A stretch of DNA of 64,000 bases from Lactuca virosa (Eukaryota > Streptophyta > Magnoliopsida > Asterales > Asteraceae), in NCBI GenBank assembly GCA_928212115.1, contig CAKMRJ010000001.1:371494476-371558475 (forward strand), read 5' to 3'. Shown in pieces: positions 11,230 through 21,433 of this stretch. A program made the position numbers and the translations under genes. Positions within the stretch are counted from its first letter, which is position 1. Each line of letters begins with the position of its first letter. Under the pieces are notes generated by a model. It was not told the DNA's origin and did not search any database. It saw only the letters and a list, made by a program, of their open reading frames with translations.

Positions 11230-13998
11230 ATCCAAACTATAAGCAACCCGGCCCACCCGAGCCAACACCCTAAACGGACCGATGTATATGGGGCACATCT
11301 TGCCCCGCTTCCTGAACCGAATGATATCTTTCGAAGGTGACACCTTCAGCAGGACCATGTCGCCCACCTGAAACTCCAAGTCTGAACGCCGCTTGTCGAC
11401 ATAGCTCTTTTGCCGACTCTGAGCAGTCTGGAGCCTGCTCCGGACCTGCTGGATCCTCTCAGTAGTCTTGAGTACCACTTCAGTACTCCCCATGACTCTC
11501 TTACTGACCTCGCCCCAACAGATTGGGGTCATACATTTCCTCCTGTATAGCATCTCAAAGGGAGGTCGGTCTATGCTGGCGTGGTAACTGTTGTTATACG
11601 AAAATTCCACTAACGGAAGATACATATCCCAACTGCCACCGAAATCCAAAACACATGCGCGTAGCATGTTCTCGAGGGTCTAAATCATCGTCTCGCTCTG
11701 TCCATCTGTCTGAGGGTGGAAAGCGGTGCTAAAGTGGAGACGAGTACCCCATCTCCTCGTGAAACCGCTTCCAAAACCTGGAAGTGAAACAGACATCTCG
11801 GTCTGACACCACCGAGACAGGCACTCCATGACGTGCCACTATCTCATGCACGTAAAAATCTCGGCCAGCTTCTTAGCCGATATACTCTCCTGGATCGGGA
11901 TAAAATGAGCACTCTTGGTCAACCGATCCACTATGACCCATATCGTATCTACTCCACGTGCGGTTCTGGGAAGCTTGGTGATGAAATCCATGGTGATATC
12001 TTCCCATTTCCACACGGGAATGTCTAGTGGTTGCATCTTGTCATGTGGTCTCTGGTACTCGGCCTTGACCTTCCTGCAGGTCAAGCACCGCTCTACATAC
12101 CATGCTATGTCCCGCTTCATCCTTTGGCATATAGAGTAATCACTATCATCCTTTGGAATATATCTCGAATCGGAGCCGTCATTGCCTTGCGGCTCAGGGC
12201 ATCGTCCACCACATTGGCCTTACCCGGGTTGTAAAGGATTTCACAGTCATAATCCTTCACCACATCTAACCACTAACGTTGCCTCATGTTTAGATTCAGC
12301 TGATCCATGAGGTACCTCAAACTCTTGTGGTCCATGTAAATTGTACAACGGACCCCATAGAGGTAATACCGCCAAATCTTGAGGGCGAAAATCACAGCCC
12401 CCAGCTCTAAATCATGTGTCGGATAGTTAGCCTCGTGAGGCTTCAGCTGCCTCGACGCGTAAGCTATCACATGACCGCGCTGCATCAAGCTGCCCCCATG
12501 CTCGTGATCGAAGCGTCACAGTAAACCACAAAGTCATCAACTCCCTCAGGCAGATTCAAAATCGGTTCCTCGCATAACCGCTGTCTGAGAGTCTCGAAGG
12601 CTGCCCGCTGCTTAGGCCCCCAGCAGAATGTCACTGACTTCTTGGTCAGTCGGATCAAAGGAACAACGATCTTGGAGAAATCCTGGATGAATCTCCAGTA
12701 ATAACCCGCTAGACTAAGAAAACTTTGAATCTCAGTTGGAGACATCGGAACCTCCCACTTCATCACGGCCTCTGTCTTGGTCGAATCGACCAATATACCC
12801 TTCTGGTTGACAAGGTGCCCCAGAAACTGCACCTCACACAACCAGAACTCACACTTGGAGAACTTTGCGAAAAGTCTCTCCCTCCTTAGAGTCTCCAACA
12901 CCTCCCTCAGGTGCTCCTCATGCTGCTCCTGAGTCTTGGAAAAAACCAAGATGTCATCAATGAAAACTATCACAGACCGGTCCAGCATCGGTCTGAGCAC
13001 GCAGTTCATGAGGTCCATGAACGCGGTTGGAGCATTGGTGAGCCCAAACGGCATCACTACAAACTCATAGTGTCCATAGCGAGTCCTAAGGCTGTCTTCT
13101 AGACATCCTCGTGTCTGAATCGCATCTGGTGATATCCCGACTGCAGATCAATCTTGGAGAACCAAGATGCACCCTGTAGCTGGTCAAACAAATCATCAAT
13201 CCTCGGGTGGGGATAACGGCTCTTCACCGTTACCTTATTCATCCCCTGGTAGTCAATGCACATCCGATGTGACCCGTCCTTCTTCTTCACAAACAAGATC
13301 GGGGCTCCCCATGGCGAACTGCTCGGCCTAATAAATCTCTTGTCTAGCAGCTCTTGAAGCAACGTAGAAAACTCTTGCGTCTCGGGAGGAGCCAACCGAT
13401 ATGGTGCCTTGGATATCGGAGCCGCACCAGGGACTAGGTCAATCCTGAACTCAACCTGCCTCTCCAGAGGTATCCCAGGAAAATCCTATGGGAATACGTC
13501 TGGGTACTCTCGCACGATCAGTACATCATCCACCGTCGCCTTACCCTTATTTCGGGTATCCATGACATAAGCGACATAACCTGCGCAACCATGCTGAAGG
13601 TAGTGCCTCGCTCTCGCTGCTGAACATAGGGTTGGTCCACCCTGTGGCCTCTCGCCCTGAATCACTAACCCTCCCCCACAAGGAGTCCGAACTCTCACTA
13701 GCTGTTGCTCGTCGTCGATCACTGCTCCATTAGGACTCAACTAGTGCATACCAACTATAACCTTATTCCCTTGCAGGGGAATAGGGACTAGATCCACAGA
13801 AAACTGCTCATCAAACAACCGCAGTGTACATCCCCAATGAACCCTCGCAACCCGGACGGTCCTATCGTCTGCTATCTCTACGTCTAGAGGACAATCCAGC
13901 TCCCCCGGAGCTCCTACGAATCGCTTGATGAGTGCAAGTGACACAAAAGATCGGGTAGCTCCTGAATCAAACAATACCAGAGCAGATATGTCGTTCAC
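11230..13998 (-). pseudogene. E2 pol (protease, RT, RNase H, integrase), many breaks, truncated
   Basis: The protease piece (13998-13741) has DSGATRSF and ends in TAG within its conserved GMDW-type motif; the same frame continues to 13486. Reverse transcriptase pieces lie at 13395-13099 (KKDGSHRMCIDY) and 13057-12485 (MMPFGLTNAP and catalytic FIDDI). RNase H lies at about 12540-12273 (YCDAS, TDHKSLRYL cognate). Integrase pieces at 12120-11839 (zinc CLTC, catalytic MDFI) and 11667-11230 stop where E1 begins, after the SLD codons. Several stops and frameshifts make it non-functional. It is closely related to E7, so the missing parts can be identified by comparison. Confidence 0.92.
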
Positions 13999-14319
13999 AA
14001 GGAACGATCCTGTAATAAATCATATAAACATCAGCAATAATCAACATAAATAAAATTATAAGGAGAAGATACATACCTGTCATCATGTCGGGAGCTGCAC
14101 GTTCCTCCTTTGTTGTCAACTGAAAGGCCCTGCTCTTTGCCACAGGCACCTCTGTCCGGCCTTGACGGCCGTCTGTAATCCTCAATGTGGCAGTGGCGGG
14201 TGCCGCCACCTTCCCTGCTGCTGCCAAACTCAGACACTGGGACCTCTTGTGGTCCTTCTAATTGCACTGGAAGCAAATCAGATCAGATACTGTGGTGGTA
14301 GTAATGGTAGAAGCAGCAG

Positions 14320-15283
14320 TACAATCCATGCTCACATGCCCAGTTTGGCCGAACTTAAAGCAACCCGAACTACCCCCCTGCATGCCCCATCGTGCAACTT
14401 GCCGCACTTGCCACAACGGCTACAGCCCTACTAGCTCCTAGGTCTATGATCTGACACCTTGGGCTTCTTGTCCGTACTCCCTGAATGACCCTCCTCTGGT
14501 TTCCTCTTCTTCTCCATCTCCAAATCCAACTCTCTCTTGAGCCCTAACAATCATATCCTCCAGCGTCTTGCAGTTGGATCGGCTCACAAACTGGCAGATG
14601 TCACTCTGCAACATCTCATGATATCGGGCCTTTTTCATCTCCTTGTCCGCCACATACTGCGGAACGATAATGGCCCTCTCCCTGAACATAGCGGTGATCT
14701 CGGTCACCGTCTCAGTCGTCTGCTGGAGATCCTGGAACTCCCTAGCAAGCTGTTGCACCTCAATCACAGGTGCAAACTCGGCCCTGAACCTGGCCGAAAA
14801 ATCACTCCAGGTCATCGCATCTAACACTGCATCATCTCCAATGGCTCTTCCGACCTCCTCCCACCAGTCATGTGCCCTGTCCTTTAGAAGACAGGAAGCA
14901 AGTCAGACCTTGTCCCCCTCGGGACATTGGCTCGTATGGAAGGCGTTGGCGACATCAGCCAACCATCTGCTGCTAGCAATGGGGTCCCGAGCCCCATGGT
15001 AATCGGGAGCTCCACAAGATCTGAACTCTCTGAATGTCAGTGTGCACGACCCCATCATGGCCGCCACCTCTGTGCGGAAAGCACTCAAGAACTCATCCAT
15101 AAGCACCAAAATACCCTCCTTAATCGTGCCAAAGATCACAGGAGTTTGATCCAGAAAACTGTGCGTAATCTCAGAGGAGATGAACTCCCTCGTCTGGTCA
15201 TCTAGCTGCCCAGCTCCAGAGCCCGAGCCTGATCCCTCACCGGTGCCTGAAGTGCCAACTAGCCTAGTGTGTAGCGTCACCAT
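14320..15283 (-). pseudogene. E2 gag, broken
   Basis: Starts MVTLHTRL at 15283. A Gly/Ser-rich N-terminus is followed by the gag core (FREFRSCGAPDYHGARDP, then RWLADVANAF). TGA at about 14903 breaks the frame, which resumes to 14444 (LDAMTWSDFSARF), with a further frameshift near 14530. The zinc knuckle near 14325-14375 reads CFKFGQTGHVSMDC, so its second cysteine is replaced by phenylalanine. E7 gag is the better preserved relative. Confidence 0.88.
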
Positions 15284-16266
15284 TCTGAAAATACACCATA
15301 ACAAACATCAATATACTCATCATAACTCAAGGGATCTCACATACTACAAGTTCCCTGGATTCATCTCAGCCTCCCTTGATCGAGTACGGATCCTCTGCTT
15401 TCAGTAGTACGGGCCCATACTACCTTCCACATCTATCCGCACTTTCCTCAAGGACTGCCTTGACTCCACCAAGTCCCTTCTACTACTACTGCTCTCTGCT
15501 AACCTCATCCTAGGCTTGCTCTAGGGTAATCACCAACCCACTCTCCGCCATCAGCTGCATAAGAAGTCCCTGTTATCTCCCTTTAACTAGCTCGTGAAAA
15601 CCATTACATATCACTAAGACTAGATAATTCTTCGAATGAGAGGTCCTACCCTACAACGGTTGGACTCAAACAAAAGCTACGAAATAGAGCTAGACCTAAC
15701 CTTCTGAAATTATTTAGTCCTCGCAATATGTAACTTAACATATTCGTTTACTAGTTAGTAAAAGATAACTAGAACTCCTAAAAGCACAAAGCAAGCAGCA
15801 TTCGAGCATTGAGTAAACATAATCAAGCATATCTCATCCAAGCCATCACTGACTAATATGTACTAACATGTGGTTCATAAAGCTGAGATACATATAACAG
15901 GCACATAAGGCATCCTTCCTAGATCCTTAGTCCTAATCTAGCATGCAGTTCTCATAAAGCTGATACACATATAACAGACACATAAGGCATCCTTCCTAGG
16001 TCCTTAGTCCTAATCTATCATGCAGTTCTCATAAACATATCATAACATAAACTTGTATGGGTAATTTGGGAGTACTTACTTGAGTTCGGCTGATTGCATG
16101 CACCACACACGTTTCTCTTTTCAAAGTTTTTTTTTCTCTTTTCAAAATTCTTTTCTCTTTTCAAAATTCTTTTTTATAAAAATGATTTTCTGTTGAAAAT
16201 TTTCATACCAAGTCCTCAGTTTGAGTCCAGACACACCCGAGAGTGTGCCCGAATCCCTCAAACGAA
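15284..16266 (-). other. E2 leader
   Basis: About 1 kb between the primer site and gag. It includes a direct repeat of roughly 85 bp (15890-16030, the segment with acataaggcatccttccta). No coding signal. The matching leader of E7 is at 59074-59915. Confidence 0.75.
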
Positions 16267-16279
16267 GGCTCTGATACCA
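16267..16279 (-). other. E2 primer-binding site (tRNA-iMet)
   Basis: TGGTATCAGAGCC on the minus strand, three bases from the LTR end. Confidence 0.93.
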
Positions 16280-16609
16280 ACTTGAAACATCCCAAAAATA
16301 CAGTCCAAAAATTTCATTTTTAAATCATTAAGAAAATCATGAATAATCAATCATCATGTAAAAACCATAAGTCATGTATCTTAAAATATCATATCAAAAC
16401 ACTGTATCAAAATCACATGTCCAAATATCAGAGTAAATCATCCCAGGCTAAATGTTGTGGTGTGTGCGATGCAGTCATCCCGAGCTCTTCCCCTTACTAG
16501 CGGAAGTACCTGAAACCAAAACTAAAAACTGTAAGCACGAAGCTTAGTGAGTCTCCCCAAACTACCACATACCATACACATAATCATATAATAACATACA
16601 TTGGGCCTT

Positions 16610-16990
16610 GCCCGCTACATCGGGCCCCGCCCGGCATCGGACTGCAAAGTCCGGCATTGGCCCCGCCGGCATCGGGCCCCGCCCGGCATCGGACCGAAGT
16701 CAGGTATAACATATCAACAAGCATATAACATAAACACATAACATAGACATATAAACATTCCTCGGGATTGCCCCGGCATCGGACCGAAGCCCAGAACACA
16801 TACACATAACATATAAGCTAAACATTCCTCGGGCTTGCCCCGACATCGGACCGAAGTCCGGAACACATAAACAAACACATGCAAAAATCACAAAGACATC
16901 AAGCATACAAACATTCCTCGGGCTTGCCCCGACATCGGACCGAAGTCCGGAAACATGAAAACTACATCGGGCTAACCCCGACATCGCTAA
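16610..16990. repeat. Minisatellite, cggcatcggaccgaagtcc family
   Basis: Irregular repeats of catcggaccgaagtccgg and cctcgggcttgccccga. Related to the 58-bp array in the E7 LTRs, so the families share this LTR module. Confidence 0.85.
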
Positions 16991-17431
16991 CATACATAAA
17001 CGGGCCAGCATTGGTGCCTTAGACCCGTTCCTAGGAGGAAAACTCACCTCACAAAGCTGGCTGTTGAATCTCATCGGTAAGGAATCTCTATCGGCTGCTC
17101 CCACGACTCCACGAGCTATCATTACCAAATAACACTTAGTCAAAATCCAAACAATCCTTCTTAGGGTAAAATGACCATTTTACCCCTGGTTTAATGGACC
17201 CATGACCTAAGCCCAAATCCATTACATGAAAGCCTAAATCCATACATTCTCACCAAGCCCACTAATGGCCCACTTATGACCCTATTTTCTAAATTGGGCC
17301 CAACTTATGAAATGGGCCTTCCCTCAAGTCCATTATGCAATAAACTCCATTATCAGCCCAAAAGAAAAATCCACTAAGGCCCATAATCAACTAGTCCAAG
17401 GAAAGGGCCCAAAAAGGCCCAATGTCGCAAT

Positions 17432-17536
17432 GAACGCAGGGCGTTCCCTTGTGGAACATTGGGCGTTCCTCCTTGGTTCAGATCGCGAGCCCCAGTGGGA
17501 ACGCAGCGCATTCCCAAGACCTACGTTGGGCGTTCG
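17432..17536. repeat. Palindrome pairs GAACGC..GCGTTC, downstream cluster
   Basis: Copies at 17432, 17454, 17499 and 17521: pairs 22 bp apart, pair-to-pair 67 bp. Confidence 0.88.
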
Positions 17537-18170
17537 CGTCCAGATATCAAAAACGGTCCATTAAGCACTTAATGCTTAAGCTATGTTATCCAAACACAAA
17601 TCCAAGCTATCTAGGACCTCTAGAATCATAAAGTCACGGACTTGGTGACTTTGCATGTCCCCCTTAAGTCCAAATCTCAAGGAATAGCAATCAACTTCCA
17701 TAAATGTGATCCTAACCTTGCATGAACCCATTAAGACCTCAAAGATCGAAACTTTACTTATGTAGGGACACCATTAGCATCAAGGGTAGCAGCCTTAGGC
17801 CTATAAACAAATTTGAGTCATAAAGATCCATTCTTGGGACTAAAAAGGTCCAAAACATCATCACACTAGATCTAAGCATACTTGAGGAAAGTTGTGAACT
17901 TTATACCTTCAAAGAGTCCCAATTGATGATGCTATCCTGGATCAACGAGCTCAAGATACTCAATTTCCTCTTCACTAGATCCTTCTTCCTTATTTTCAAG
18001 CTTCTAAGCTCCAAAACAAGCTTCACAAGGCCACACACACAAGAATGAGAAAAAGAGGCTATATAGAGTTTTTCTAAGCTTGAGATGCTGGTAAGGAGGC
18101 CAGGGCTTGAGTCATAATGTTGTTTGTATAGGTCCCAAACCCTAAAAATTAGGGCTTGCATTCAGCGCGG

Positions 18171-18208
18171 GAACGCAGCGCGTTCCTCACGGGAACGCCC
18201 CGCGTTCG
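18171..18208. repeat. Palindrome pair GAACGC..GCGTTC, upstream cluster
   Basis: Copies at 18171 and 18193, 22 bp apart, near the 5' terminus of the E2 LTR. Confidence 0.88.
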
Positions 18209-18342
18209 AGCTCTACCTCCAAAATCCAAAGTTGGTAGAAATGGTCCCTCTTTCCTCCAAATTCCATAATAGTAAGGTCCAAAAGCAGTAATTCAATATG
18301 TAAGGGACCAAAATGTAAATAATACCTGGACTGGGTGTTACA

Positions 18343-19571
18343 ATATGATGTAATGGATTTTTGGGAAACAAATTATGGTTGTAATTCCTATTTTAAAAAT
18401 GAAAATTTTTTATTTCGTTTTTGGGTTGTTACTGAGAAAGCTCGCATTAGGCTTATTATTGAACAATTTTTCGTATGGCGACACGTAGGCCATGCTTTGT
18501 TGAGGAATTCAATTAATCAAAAAAGCTAAAGTCTGCATTGCCTCAGCCCATAGGTACCCAGGTACACTTTTTGAGTGCATCAAGCTGCCACATATTTCTG
18601 CCAGGTGTCTATTCTTTCTTTCTGAGACTCCATTCTGTTGGGGGGTATTTGCAAACATTAATTGCCTTCGAATTTTACACTCATATAGAAAGGTGGTGAA
18701 CTCCTGGGAGAGGTACTCTCCACCATTTTCTGAGCGAAGAACCCTTACTGATTTTCCTGTTAACTTTTCAGCCTCCAACTTAAAGGCCTTAAACTTGGTT
18801 AGAGCTTCACTTTTTTCTTTCATGAATCCAACCCAAAGAAACCTTGAAAAGTCGTCAATAAATGTAATTAGATACTTTATACCTCCAATCAATGTACACT
18901 TCACCAGTCCGAACACATCAGAGTGTATTAGTTCTAATGGTTCTTTGGCTTTGAAAATTGACTGATGGAATTTCTGCAGGTGTGCTTTGACAAATTGGCA
19001 CCTAGAACAGACAACGCCTTTTGGAATACTTAATTGTGGTTGACCTGCAACAAGCTTCGTATTCATCATCAAGCCAAGCTTGTCATAACTTACATGACCA
19101 AGCCTTGAGTGCCACATATCCACGTTTGGACTACCTCTTGTGTGATCAACATATGTTGTTGCAGCCGACAACACATATACAGAGTCACGATGACACCCGC
19201 TTAGTATCGGTTCGATTTGGTTTCAAATTCATCAAATATTTGTATAGATTCTGGCCCAAATAATACGTATTTTCCGGAGGATGTCACCCGAGGAACAGAA
19301 AACAAATTTTTCCCATCCCTGATACATGAGAAACATTCTTGAGAGTTACCTCGTGGTTATTTGTTTCAGCTGGGAGAATGACCTCACCCACATGAGCGAT
19401 CTTGTGTCGTGAGTCATCTGCAATAACCACCACCTTGCTTCCTTCATAGTTAGTTGGATTGGTTAAATGATTTAGTTCACCGATCATATGATTTGTACAC
19501 CCTGAATTGATGACCCACTTATCCAAAAAACTTGAATGTTTTTCTGTTGAGACAACTAGGGCAGCGCTTAT
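18343..19571 (-). pseudogene. E3 protease and integrase, broken
   Basis: The protease piece 19526-19284 carries WVINSGCTNHM, where the family has D in place of N, so the catalytic aspartate looks lost. Integrase 19174-18509 has the HSRLGH zinc start, CSRC, HSDV, DDFSRFLW, LRSENGGEYL and NTPQQNGVSERKNRH, then a stop after AFLIN. Degenerate copia-like sequence (SMAYVSPYEKL in the same frame) goes on towards 18343. Function is integration of cDNA, but this copy is dead. Confidence 0.85.
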
Positions 19572-19576
19572 GTTCT
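18343..19576 (-). mobile_element. E3: Ty1/copia element, middle part (split by E4, cut by E2)
   Basis: Minus-strand copia protease and integrase sequence lying between gypsy E2 (left) and gypsy E4 (right). The rest of E3 resumes at 29720 after E4, with gttct duplicated at both junctions (19572-19576 and 29720-29724). The 3' part of E3 should lie left of the window beyond E2. Confidence 0.88.
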
Positions 19577-19854
19577 TGTAACACCCATAAAATTCATGAA
19601 AAATTTAAACTTTTAAAAACATTCAAAATCATCATTGTTTACAAACTGTTTCTAAAATAAGATTCATATCAGAGAAATCCCAAAATCGTGAAATGAAAAC
19701 ATGAGGAGGAGCACAATCACGCCTTCGCCTTCCCGTGATCCTCAGAAATACCTGAAACATAATCCAACAACTGTAAGCGCAAATCTTAGTGAATTTCCCC
19801 CACAATACCAATCAAAATACAAAAACCAGAGTAATATCACAAACAGTATGCATT

Positions 19855-20050
19855 CAGAGCCTTCAGTCTGACTGGAATGCCCCCACCGGCCTACAGTCTA
19901 TCTGGTACGCTCACAAAACCTACAACATGACTGGTACGCCACCTTAGGCCTTCAGCCTATCTGGAACGTTCTTCGGGCCTTCGGTCTGAATGGTACGCCC
20001 CACTGGCCTTCAGTCTATCCGGGACGCCCTGGGTCTATTGGCCTTCAGCA
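19855..20050. repeat. Minisatellite in E4 LTR (ggccttcagtctatctgg units)
   Basis: Degenerate units built on ccttcagtctatctgg and acgcccc, roughly 35-45 bp each. Present in the other LTR at about 28185-28380. Confidence 0.8.
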
Positions 20051-20475
20051 CAAAGCAGGTTCGTCTCAACCCACCCACACATAACATGTCGACATATACA
20101 TAACAATTAAACATATGACTAGTCAATCAGGAAAACAGACAGATCTTATAGATCACTAAGTATAACATCATCATATTATCAAGATACAGATCTAGCAGAT
20201 CAATACAATACTCCACATGCAATAATCGGGATAACAATCCAAAAGGGTCGGCCTTGGTGCCTTCGACCCAAAAAGTATAGTGAGGAACACTCACCTCACA
20301 AGCAGCTGAATTGATAAGATCTAACTCTGAATCCCAGCTCCCGAATCAAAGCCTGCAACCAGCATGACCAACCCATCAAAACCTCAAAATACCCAAAATG
20401 CCCTCAAAAGTCAAACATGGTCAACCATGGTCAAGGTCAAAGTCAACAGTCAAGGTCAACGGTCCATGAAAACCC

Positions 20476-20648
20476 AACTCATCGAGTGCACATACCAACT
20501 CGTCGAGTTCCTTTAGTTCTAAGAGAAACGGGGAAAACCCGAGCCAACTCGCCGAGTTATCAGGACAACTCGTCGAGTTCCCACAATATCTAGAAAAGCG
20601 ATAAAACTCGATCCAACTTGTCAAGTTGTCAAGACAACTCGTCGAGTT
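20476..20648. repeat. Palindrome pairs AACTCGNCGAGTT, E4 3' LTR, downstream cluster
   Basis: Starts at 20476/20497, 20546/20567 and 20615/20636. Every pair is 21 bp apart and pairs recur every 69-70 bp. Confidence 0.93.
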
Positions 20649-21257
20649 TTCCCATCTTAACTCATTTAGTCCTTTTTCATCCCTTCTAACGCTCAAGAAT
20701 GCAGATCTGGAACCCAAGAGCTGAAAAACCACATAAAGTTGCTAACTTTACGTCCATGTGTAACACAAAGAGGCTAAAACACTCAAAGAAGGCTTATTAA
20801 GGGACTTTGAACATGAAGGAGGCGTAGATCTAGATAAAGCTTGAAAATTTAAGCCCAAGGAGGCCACAAAACGTCCAAATCTGAATTTATAACTTCATGA
20901 CATGATCAAACCAAGAACAAACCCAAAAATGAGCCAATATAACAATAAACTTTCAAAGAATGAGATCTAAGCTATAGATAAGCAAGGTGCCAACTTTATA
21001 CCTCCAAATGACTGCAACAAGAGAGAAGATCCTGGATTTATAGCCTCATTTCCACGAAAACCACTTCAACCTTCAAGCTTCTTCAAAAGAACACCAAGAA
21101 AATACTCTTCAAGCTCACACACACACAAATAAGGAAGAGGAATCACGAGACTAGGGTTTCTGGAAAGGGAAGACGGGTAAGGAGGCAACCCAAAAGGGTA
21201 TAAGGCCTTTAAATAGGGTGCAACACCCTAAAAATTAGGGTTTCTTAATCAGCCACC

Positions 21258-21359
21258 AACTCGTCGAGTTTTCCTCACTAACTCGTCGAGTTGGTCCAAA
21301 AGGATCCGCGGCCCAAAACTTTCAACACGTCAAGTTGAGGCCATCAACTCGACGAGTTC
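21258..21359. repeat. Palindrome pairs, E4 3' LTR, upstream cluster
   Basis: Two pairs with 22-bp spacing, upstream of the LTR TATA box on the minus strand. Confidence 0.88.
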
Positions 21360-21416
21360 CAAGGGTAAAATTGCATTTTTATTAAAATTCTCATACCTGG
21401 GAATCGGGATGTTACA

Positions 21417-21429
21417 ACTCTCCCCTACT
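21417..21429 (-). other. E4 polypurine tract
   Basis: AGTAGGGGAGAGT on the minus strand, directly before the 3' LTR. Confidence 0.85.
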
Positions 21430-21433
21430 TGGA

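Larger units (their letters stand above)
11230..18342 (-). mobile_element. E2: Ty3/gypsy retrotransposon, 3' end cut off by E1
   Basis: Minus-strand element with a 5' LTR (18342-16283), an initiator-Met primer site (16279-16267), a leader, gag, protease, reverse transcriptase, RNase H and integrase up to 11230, where E1 is inserted inside the integrase C-terminal region. Domain order is the gypsy order, and the sequence is of the Tekay/Del chromovirus type (inference). The missing end of pol and the 3' LTR should lie left of the window. It interrupts copia E3 at 18342; the next five bases, atatg, are the presumed target duplication. Confidence 0.92.
16283..18342 (-). repeat. E2 5' LTR (2060 bp)
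   Basis: Minus-strand termini TGTAACACCC (18342) and GGATGTTTCA (16283). It contains imperfect repeats of a cggcatcggaccgaagtcc unit (about 16615-16990) and two clusters of GAACGC..GCGTTC palindromes (17432-17536 and 18171-18208) on either side of a weak TATA-like stretch near 18124-18132. Confidence 0.9.
19577..21416 (-). repeat. E4 3' LTR (1840 bp)
   Basis: Minus-strand start TGTAACATCCC at 21416, end GGGTGTTACA at 19577. Aligns along its length with 27906-29719 with scattered differences and small indels. TATA-type box (CTATTTAAA, minus) at 21216-21208. Confidence 0.95.

Noticed and set aside
18335..18529. Plus-strand ORF of 64 codons at the E2/E3 junction
   Set aside because: It crosses the LTR border. 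The minus strand reads as continuing degenerate copia sequence (SMAYVSPYEKL), so it belongs to E3.
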